Source: Lachnospiraceae bacterium
GTDB lineage: Bacteria > Bacillota > Clostridia > Lachnospirales > Lachnospiraceae
Direction: 5' to 3'
DNA length: 47,629 nucleotides
NCBI GenBank assembly: GCA_017440375.1
Contig: JAFSHK010000016.1
Coordinates: forward strand, 1 to 47,629
Under the pieces are notes generated by a model, which did not search any database, was not told the origin of the DNA, and was given only the letters and a program-made list of their open reading frames with translations. A program made the position numbers and the translations under genes. Positions 41,607-47,629 of this stretch are shown in pieces. The first letter of the stretch is position 1; each line of letters starts with the position of its first letter.

Positions 41607-43514
41607 ATGAAAGTACAAAATCAGACTTCTATCAGAGCCTACAAAGCCGGTGGCTTTATTGGCAAATACCAGCATCTTATCAAGGATGTCGTTATCCCTT
41701 ATCAATACAGTGTTCTTTGCGATGAAGCACCGGATACAGAGAAAAGCCATGTCGTCCAGAATTTTATCAATGCCGGAAAAGCGGTTCATGGCGAAGATGT
41801 AGGCGATGGCTTCTACGGTATGGTTTTCCAAGACAGCGATGCTGCAAAATGGATTGAAGCTGCTGCTTATTCACTCTCTCTTTTTCCGGATACCGAACTG
41901 GAGAAAACAGTTGATAACTTGATTGATATCATTGCGGATGCACAAGATGCTGATGGATATCTGAATACTTATTATACAATTAAAGATAAGGATAAACGCT
42001 GGACGAACCTCTTAGAAGGTCATGAACTATATTGTTCCGGTCATATGATGGAGGCTGCTTGTGCCTATTATGAAGCAACCGGTAAGGAAAAGCTTCTCAA
42101 TGTTATGTTAAAAAATGCAGAACACATTTATCAGCATTTCATTGTAGAGAAAAATGAAGGTTGTCCGGGACATCCGGAAGTAGAACTGGCATTGCTTAAA
42201 TTATATCGTTTAACAAATAGCAAGCATTGTCTGGAACTGGCAGAACATTTCATCAATATGCGTGGTACTGACCCACACTTTTTTGAAAAAGAAAAAGAGA
42301 AACGCGATTGGAGTGTTTGGAACGCTGATCCCTCTGACACCGCCTACTTGCAAGCTTCTGCACCGGTTCGTGAACAAAAGGACGCTGTCGGTCATTCTGT
42401 ACGTGCCGTTTATCTTTATACTGCTATGGCAGACCTCGCGGCTTCAACCGATGACAAAGAATTATTAGCTGCTTGCCGTAAATTATGGGAAAGTATTACG
42501 CGTCGTCGTATGTATCTTACCGGTGGAATCGGCTCTACCGTACTGGGCGAAGCTTTTACGGTTGATTACGACTTACCAAGCGATACTGCTTATGCAGAAA
42601 CCTGTGCTTCCATCGGTCTTATGTTCTTTGCATCCAGAATGTTAGAAACAGAACTTGATGGCGAATATGCAGATATTTCCGAACTGGCATTTTATAATAC
42701 AGTGCTTGCCGGAATGCAGCTTGACGGCAAACGCTTCTTCTATGTAAATCCTTTGGAAATTATTCCCGGTATTTCCGGTGTTGCGCAGACTCACCGTCAC
42801 GATTTGCCAATGCGTCCAAAATGGTACACTTGTGCCTGCTGCCCACCTAACGTAGCCAGACTAATTTCTTCTTTCGGAAAATATGCTTACGGTGAAAATA
42901 TAGATACTGCATTCTGTCACATGTTTGCTGATGGCGAAGTAACCTTTGAAAATGGCATGGAATTCCATTGCGAAACCAAATATCCATACGATTTTATTAT
43001 TACTTATCAAATAAAAAAAGGGGGAAAGCTTGCTATTCGCATTCCTGCCTGGAGTAAATCTTATAAAGTAAGTCAAAATGATAAAGAATTGACTGTCACA
43101 CCGGAAAAAGGATATATCTACTTAACTGTTTCCGATGGTGACCATATAAAAATTGTTCTGGACGATGCACCTCGCTCCCAGTATGCTTCTGTGAAAGTAC
43201 CGGAATTAACCGGAAAAACAGCTATCTGCCGCGGTCCGCTTGTTTATTGCTTTGAAGGTGCCGATAATGCAGAAGATGTTCTTTCACTTTCCTTAAAGAG
43301 AAACGGGACTCTTTCGGTTTCTTCCTACGACGAAGCTCTCCTAGAAGGAATCGTTACCATTACTGCCGATGCCCTCCGTACGGAAGACACCGACAGCTTA
43401 TATACAGACAAAGCTCCTGAAGCAAAACCTTGTAAAGCAGTTGCTATTCCATACTATACTTGGGGCAACCGCCACGAAAACCAGATGCGTGTCTGGATGA
43501 ACGAAATTATTTAA
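41607..43514 (+). CDS. GH127 family beta-L-arabinofuranosidase
   Basis: A 635-residue cytoplasmic enzyme (no signal peptide) with the (alpha/alpha)6 barrel of glycoside hydrolase family 127. Predicted active-site residues match HypBA1-type enzymes: Glu315 (GEAF), Glu331 and Cys333 (AETCAS), and Cys411/Cys412 (CACCPPN), a Zn-thiolate centre where a Cys acts as the nucleophile. The C-terminal ~180 residues form beta-sandwich domains. It would release L-arabinofuranose from imported oligosaccharides from plant glycoproteins. AAAGGA precedes the ATG. The neighbouring AraC regulator fits substrate control; no transporter is in the window. Confidence 0.9.
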   Translation: MKVQNQTSIRAYKAGGFIGKYQHLIKDVVIPYQYSVLCDEAPDTEKSHVVQNFINAGKAVHGEDVGDGFYGMVFQDSDAAKWIEAAAYSLSLFPDTELEKTVDNLIDIIADAQDADGYLNTYYTIKDKDKRWTNLLEGHELYCSGHMMEAACAYYEATGKEKLLNVMLKNAEHIYQHFIVEKNEGCPGHPEVELALLKLYRLTNSKHCLELAEHFINMRGTDPHFFEKEKEKRDWSVWNADPSDTAYLQASAPVREQKDAVGHSVRAVYLYTAMADLAASTDDKELLAACRKLWESITRRRMYLTGGIGSTVLGEAFTVDYDLPSDTAYAETCASIGLMFFASRMLETELDGEYADISELAFYNTVLAGMQLDGKRFFYVNPLEIIPGISGVAQTHRHDLPMRPKWYTCACCPPNVARLISSFGKYAYGENIDTAFCHMFADGEVTFENGMEFHCETKYPYDFIITYQIKKGGKLAIRIPAWSKSYKVSQNDKELTVTPEKGYIYLTVSDGDHIKIVLDDAPRSQYASVKVPELTGKTAICRGPLVYCFEGADNAEDVLSLSLKRNGTLSVSSYDEALLEGIVTITADALRTEDTDSLYTDKAPEAKPCKAVAIPYYTWGNRHENQMRVWMNEII

Positions 43515-43521
43515 AAATATT

Positions 43522-43607
43522 ATTGGCGAAGTTTCTTGGACGTCATTATACATCAACGTATCCTTATGGATTACGGTGAATAAATCACTTCCAATTACTT
43601 CGCCAAT
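43522..43607. repeat. Large inverted repeat between convergent genes
   Basis: ATTGGCGAAGT at 43522-43532 pairs with ACTTCGCCAAT at 43597-43607 across 64 nt; inside are TTGGA/TCCAA and a CGTATCC/GGATTACG near-palindrome. It fills almost the whole gap between the GH127 gene and the opposing chemoreceptor gene. It may be a bidirectional transcription end or a small palindromic repeat unit. No T run follows on either strand. Confidence 0.55.
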
Positions 43608-43622
43608 TCTTGTTTGTGCTAT

Positions 43623-45734
43623 TTATTCTACTCTTGTTTTTACATAATCACGAATTTCTATATTATCGGCTGGCATTCTACAACCCACAATATATTTGCC
43701 CTCGTCATCCGTAGAACGAATAATAATTCCCTTCAGCGCCTTGCCTTCTAAGAAGTCAATTCCATAAATAGTCAGTTCAACTTCTTTACCTAATGCATCG
43801 GCGAATTCACGTGCAGAACTTGCAAAAGCATACCCACCTGCACTTAGGTTCACCATTCTACCATCAAATGATTTTTTCTCAGATTTTATATCAATCTTAC
43901 ATGCATTATTCATAGAAAGTCTCGGGAATTTTCTTCTGTTAATTACTTTCGGATTACTTGTAATTGTTAACTTGTAATAGCTGTTACCATCCTTCTTCTG
44001 CGGAGAAACAAGTACATTATCCCAAGTATACATCATATTGTCTACGACAATACGAACTTCATAATGACGTTTCGTTTTCTTTCCTTGGAAAAACTCGCTC
44101 GCAGAATCTAAAGAATCTATCAAAATCCCATCTTCTACAACATCTACTGCTTCGGTTTTATATTCTTCCCCAAGCACTTTCCCATTCTCAAACTCAACAA
44201 TGGCTAAGTTCATCCCTCTTCTAACATCGCTGACACCCATAAAGCCACCGGTACCTAATTCTTCTACCAACTTACCAACAACTTCTTCAATGTTGCTGAC
44301 ATTTCGAGAGGTTTCAGCATATTTACTCAGCATCGTCTTCGTAGTAAGCTCTGAACTCTTAACACTGTCATTCATCACTTCCATAATGTCTCTGACTTGC
44401 TTCATATTCTCAACCATGTTCTGGTTAGCACTTTCAACACTCTTAACGGCAGAATCTACTATCTGGATTTCTTCTCCTAATTGTTTCGAATCATCGGTAA
44501 TCTTGGCAACACTTTCATTGACCGATTTCATCTTATCCAATGTTTCATAAATCAACTGCAAAATAGTAGTAATAGATTCCGTCATTCTATCAGATGTCTC
44601 TCCCAAATGCTGTAAGGCATTCATAATACTGCCGGAAGAACTCTGTGTTCCCATACTTAAATTTCTAATCTCATCCGCAACCACTGCAAAGCCCTTGCCT
44701 GCTTCACCGGCTCTGGCCGCTTCAATCGAAGCATTAAGTGCAAGAAGATTCGTCTGGGAAGTGATATTTTCAATCGTTCCGGTTTCTCTTTTTACCATTT
44801 CAAATTCATCACGGAATTCTCCCAATATCTGTTCTACATCAGAAGAAAGCTGCGCCATACGATTGGTTGACTCTACCACATTCTCTAACTCTGCCGAGCT
44901 GTTTGTGGCATGTTCTACAGACTCATTAATAATCATTACAATACGGTCGGTCAATTCTGCTATATTTGCAACCTGACTATTGATATCTTCTGTCATTTCC
45001 ATAGAAGAATCCACTTTCATATTCAGTGTCCTGTTGTTATCGGAAAGTTCTTCCATGCTATGTACTACAACACTTGCACCTTCTTTGTTCTCATCCGAAA
45101 GCTCACGAACAACTGTAACCCCATCTACAACTGCCGTACTTGCCTCTTTCACCTGTTCAATCGTCGTCACAACTCTCTGCAAGTTGTCCTGAACAGAACC
45201 AAGCATTGCACCGTCAGACTGATTCATATGATTAATAGAAAGAACATAACCCACAAAACAAAGTCCAGTCGCCAAAATCTGTATCTCATAGGTTGCGACA
45301 TCCGTACCCGAATTCAGTCCTGCCATATAATTCTTAACAACCGATGCTCCAATGATTAAAATCGTGATAACACCGCAATACACCATAAAATTACGACTTT
45401 TAAATAAAATAAGCATACTGGTAAGCGGTAGTATAAATATAACTGTCAGCATATTGGTAGTTGTCATCATAACAAAAGCATAGAAAACACCATAGCCAAT
45501 TGCAATGAAATATTTCATCGCCGATGAACTGGCACCTTTTAGCTTATACACAATAAGTCCTAATATATATGGCACCCAACAAATTACTTCAAAAACAATA
45601 TAATAACCTACGGTTCGTGTCCCCTTGAAAACCTCAAGTAAATATGCCACAGAAAGGAAAATCCCTAATGTTGCCCAAATCACCATTGCCTTTAGATTAG
45701 CACTTTTCGCAAAATATTGTTCATTATATTCCAT
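43623..45734 (-). CDS. Chemoreceptor fused to YcgR-N-like and PilZ domains
   Basis: A 703-residue protein. Residues ~15-190 hold about six membrane spans with no large outer sensor domain. Residues ~195-510 are a methyl-accepting signalling domain whose hairpin tip contains [17 protein letters not shown] and [15 protein letters not shown]. Residues ~515-610 look like a YcgR N-terminal (PilZN) domain. Residues ~610-703 form a PilZ domain with RRKFPRL (RxxxR) and NLSAGG (NxSxxG), which bind cyclic di-GMP. It probably links c-di-GMP level to chemotaxis signalling. A GGGGG-type site precedes the ATG. Confidence 0.88.
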   Translation of the reverse strand: MEYNEQYFAKSANLKAMVIWATLGIFLSVAYLLEVFKGTRTVGYYIVFEVICWVPYILGLIVYKLKGASSSAMKYFIAIGYGVFYAFVMMTTTNMLTVIFILPLTSMLILFKSRNFMVYCGVITILIIGASVVKNYMAGLNSGTDVATYEIQILATGLCFVGYVLSINHMNQSDGAMLGSVQDNLQRVVTTIEQVKEASTAVVDGVTVVRELSDENKEGASVVVHSMEELSDNNRTLNMKVDSSMEMTEDINSQVANIAELTDRIVMIINESVEHATNSSAELENVVESTNRMAQLSSDVEQILGEFRDEFEMVKRETGTIENITSQTNLLALNASIEAARAGEAGKGFAVVADEIRNLSMGTQSSSGSIMNALQHLGETSDRMTESITTILQLIYETLDKMKSVNESVAKITDDSKQLGEEIQIVDSAVKSVESANQNMVENMKQVRDIMEVMNDSVKSSELTTKTMLSKYAETSRNVSNIEEVVGKLVEELGTGGFMGVSDVRRGMNLAIVEFENGKVLGEEYKTEAVDVVEDGILIDSLDSASEFFQGKKTKRHYEVRIVVDNMMYTWDNVLVSPQKKDGNSYYKLTITSNPKVINRRKFPRLSMNNACKIDIKSEKKSFDGRMVNLSAGGYAFASSAREFADALGKEVELTIYGIDFLEGKALKGIIIRSTDDEGKYIVGCRMPADNIEIRDYVKTRVE

Positions 45735-45784
45735 TCAAACCCCCTCTTCCTTAGACCATGCAATTTTATTACACTTTTTCTTTA

Positions 45785-45800
45785 TTGTATCATAATACAA
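45785..45800. promoter_or_regulatory. Operator-like palindrome upstream of the chemoreceptor
   Basis: TTGTAT-CATA-ATACAA, perfect 6-bp arms, 51 nt upstream of the start codon. It overlaps a possible minus-strand -10 (TACAAT at 45784-45789) that lacks a clear -35. Confidence 0.4.
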
Positions 45801-45913
45801 AATATATTCCTATCCTTTTTTCGCTAAAAAGATATTATCCTAAAAAAGGTACTATGAAACCAGAAGTACTTATATGGATTTTGAATGTTTCATGAAATCT
45901 TCGGAGCCGAAAG

Positions 45914-46570
45914 TTAAAATTCCTTTTTCATCACGATTCTCACACAAATCCCGAAGGAAATGCCTGTCATTACAACACAACCAGCAACTGCTAATAACGT
46001 AAGTCCTGCATTTCCCAAATTAGATAATGCCGAAGCTAAGGGAGTCATATCCATAGAAAGGAACTCCTGTAATTTCGTACAAATTACTCCTATACCACCT
46101 ACAACTGCTGCCAAAACAAACATAGCGATTTTAGATTTCTCCGATCCATATTTCACCATAACAGGAATATAAATAACGATTATCATAGTGCAAACTGCTA
46201 TAATTATCATCCCCGCCATAATGCTATCTCCTAAATTAGCGCTTTCTGCTCCCAAATTACCTAGTAAAACACTTAAAACAGTAGCAACAATACCCGCACT
46301 CAAAGTAGAAGCAATGCACAAAACATATTTACTCAATACATAGTCTCTTCGGCTAATTGGTAAAGAAAACAAAAAAGGATAGCCATTATCAAATTCGTCA
46401 TAGCTAATTGTTCCCATAACAAAAATTCCCATCAGAATCGTGGCATATCCAATAAGAAAAGTGGAATCTTCTGTGTTAAACATTAAAAAGCCTGCGCATA
46501 AAACCAACATAATTAAAAACTTTTTCTGTTGAAGCAATAACTTACAATCTTTAATCAATAATCCTTTCAT
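45914..46570 (-). CDS. ABC-2 transporter permease (ABC2_membrane_5 type)
   Basis: A 218-residue membrane protein with six spans. The hallmark of this permease group, SYDEFDNGYPFLFSLPISRR followed by DYVLSKY, lies at ~56-83. The ATG shares one base with the stop of the ATPase gene (TAATG), so the pair is translationally coupled. With the YtrA-type regulator upstream, it forms a classic GntR-ATPase-permease operon, often induced by cell-wall-active antibiotics; that role is inference. Confidence 0.85.
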   Translation of the reverse strand: MKGLLIKDCKLLLQQKKFLIMLVLCAGFLMFNTEDSTFLIGYATILMGIFVMGTISYDEFDNGYPFLFSLPISRRDYVLSKYVLCIASTLSAGIVATVLSVLLGNLGAESANLGDSIMAGMIIIAVCTMIIVIYIPVMVKYGSEKSKIAMFVLAAVVGGIGVICTKLQEFLSMDMTPLASALSNLGNAGLTLLAVAGCVVMTGISFGICVRIVMKKEF

Positions 46571-47418
46571 TATTCGTCACCTCTTATCATCATCATAATC
46601 AACTCATCAATAGTGCCCTTTTCCATAACGATATCCGGATAATTTTCCTGATAAAATTGTCTCTGATCCGTAAGACACTTGTAACCAAAGGTTTCTTTCA
46701 TAGTCTTTATAACATATTTTCTGTCCATTATTTCGTACTTCTTATCATCCACTTTCAAAACAGCATAATTACCTAGCAAAATATCTGTTTCCTCATGAAG
46801 TACAATTTTACCATTATGAATCATGTAAATATCATCACATAAGCCTTCTAAATCAGAAGAAATATGTGAACTAATCAATATTGTACGTCTATCATCCTGT
46901 TCCATATAGCTGCGTAACATGTCGAGTACTTGCTCTCTTGCGACTACATCCAATCCGGCTGTCGGCTCATCTAAAACCACCAGTGTCGCATTATGTGAAA
47001 TTGCCACAAGTACTTTCAATTTTGCCTTCATACCGGTGGAAAACTCTTTTATCTTTTTATCAAGCGGCAATTGAAATTGATGACATTTTTCTATAAAATC
47101 TTCTTTATTAAATTCATCATACATATTTGCCAGAATCGGAATAATATCCTTAATGGTGAGCCAACCACTGAAACCCGAATCCGATAACGCAACACCTAGC
47201 TTCTGCTTATCCTGTTTTGTTAACTCTTCTACGTTTTTCCCAAATAGTTGTATACTTCCGCCATCTGTGGAAATCAAACCAAGAATGGATTTAAATGTAG
47301 TACTCTTACCGGCACCATTCTGACCAATCAATCCTGTGATTGTTCCGGGATGCACTTCCATCGTGCAATCTAATGTAAATCCTGAATATTTTTTTTGTAA
47401 ATTTTCTATCTTAATCAT
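46570..47418 (-). CDS. ABC transporter ATP-binding protein (YtrB-like)
   Basis: A 282-residue ATPase with Walker A GQNGAGKST (~33-41), signature FSTGMKAKLKV, Walker B TLVVLDEPTAGLD and switch His in ISSHISSD. The signature has STGM in place of LSGGQ, usual in this exporter group. A C-terminal extension of ~70 residues (~215-282) follows the nucleotide-binding domain. GAGGGA precedes the ATG; it lies 18 nt after the GntR gene. Confidence 0.92.
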   Translation of the reverse strand: MIKIENLQKKYSGFTLDCTMEVHPGTITGLIGQNGAGKSTTFKSILGLISTDGGSIQLFGKNVEELTKQDKQKLGVALSDSGFSGWLTIKDIIPILANMYDEFNKEDFIEKCHQFQLPLDKKIKEFSTGMKAKLKVLVAISHNATLVVLDEPTAGLDVVAREQVLDMLRSYMEQDDRRTILISSHISSDLEGLCDDIYMIHNGKIVLHEETDILLGNYAVLKVDDKKYEIMDRKYVIKTMKETFGYKCLTDQRQFYQENYPDIVMEKGTIDELIMMMIRGDE

Positions 47419-47436
47419 AACTTCCCTCTTTTCTTC

Positions 47437-47629
47437 TTAATCCTCCAGCACAAGTTCAAACAGTTCTTTTAATTCTCCTGCACTGATTCCATATGCTTTT
47501 CCTTTTGCAATGGACTTCTCAAACTCAGCTTCTATCTCTTTCTTCTGTTCCTCAAGCATTCGTTCTGTATTCATTGCAGAAACAAAAGTCCCTTTGCCGT
47601 GAATTGTAACCGTAAGTCCTTCCTCTTCC
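47437..47629 (-). CDS. GntR family (YtrA-type) regulator, 3' end only
   Basis: The last 63 codons of a gene running off the right edge. They begin at the wing of the winged helix (GLTVTIHGKGTFVSAM) and end with an amphipathic helical region containing LEEQKKEIEAEFEKSI and GELKELFELVLED. This matches short YtrA-subfamily GntR repressors, which sit at the head of ABC transporter operons like the one here. The DNA-binding part lies outside the window. Confidence 0.8.
   Translation of the reverse strand, partial: EEEGLTVTIHGKGTFVSAMNTERMLEEQKKEIEAEFEKSIAKGKAYGISAGELKELFELVLED

Noticed and set aside
1-47629. CRISPR array, tRNA or rRNA genes
   Set aside because: No regularly spaced direct repeats of suitable length and no cloverleaf or rRNA-like sequence were seen on either strand by eye.

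Overview
The window looks like a chromosomal segment of an anaerobic, low-GC, Gram-positive gut bacterium of the Lachnospiraceae (Clostridia). Supporting signs are the butyrate gene order thl-crt-hbd-bcd-etfB-etfA, a Firmicutes-type type VII secretion (T7SS/ESX) accessory set, long-form HPF, sigma-A-like promoters, AGGAGG-type ribosome binding sites, a YtrA-type GntR/ABC operon and a chemoreceptor. Genus assignment is inference. Nearly all genes lie on the minus strand; the exceptions are a C_GCAxxG_C_C protein, an SDR oxidoreductase and a GH127 glycosidase.

Region 1 (1-9642) is a T7SS accessory/effector locus read right to left: an EsaA-like membrane protein, a WXG100 protein, an EssA-like protein, a small LXG-associated (Lap-like) protein, then a secreted effector with an LXG-like helical N-terminus and a phage-tail-lysozyme C-terminus. 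It is followed, with 4-nt overlap, by a large lipoprotein. Beyond that lies an array of broken and intact cassettes: a truncated RCC1-type membrane protein, a frameshifted glucosaminidase module, an intact RCC1-repeat membrane protein and a broken lipoprotein. The layout resembles a polymorphic-toxin locus with orphan toxin/immunity modules. No EssB, EssC or EsaB is present in the window.

Region 2 (9893-14151) holds a small membrane protein, a decayed Hsp70 gene (two internal deletions) and an intact J-domain membrane protein whose HPD motif reads HPE. Region 3 (14168-18126) has a C_GCAxxG_C_C gene with its own promoter and terminator, and an opposing ECF sigma / anti-sigma / mtnA / class II aldolase run that suggests salvage of 5-methylthioribose or 5-deoxyribose phosphates.

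Region 4 (18158-25574) contains YbaK, two ABC-2 permeases, a membrane-anchored protein, a MATE exporter, a PAS-like protein and an ABC ATPase. It also holds two copies of a ~210-bp non-coding MITE-like element, each flanked by its own perfect 13-bp target duplication. Region 5 (25599-31822) is the butyrate operon with a promoter, a Rex-like operator, a long intercistronic hairpin and a terminator.

Region 6 (31830-39712) carries envelope and housekeeping genes: an M23 peptidase, a GT2-GtrA fusion, a GT-C-like membrane protein, hpf, an AT-rich gap with three DnaA boxes, an SH3-NlpC/P60 hydrolase with an excellent promoter and a perfect WalR-type site, and trxB. Region 7 (39822-47629) has an SDR, an AraC regulator divergent from a GH127 beta-L-arabinofuranosidase, a chemoreceptor fused to YcgR-N/PilZ domains, and an ABC transporter behind the 3' end of a GntR regulator. 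No tRNA, rRNA or CRISPR was seen.
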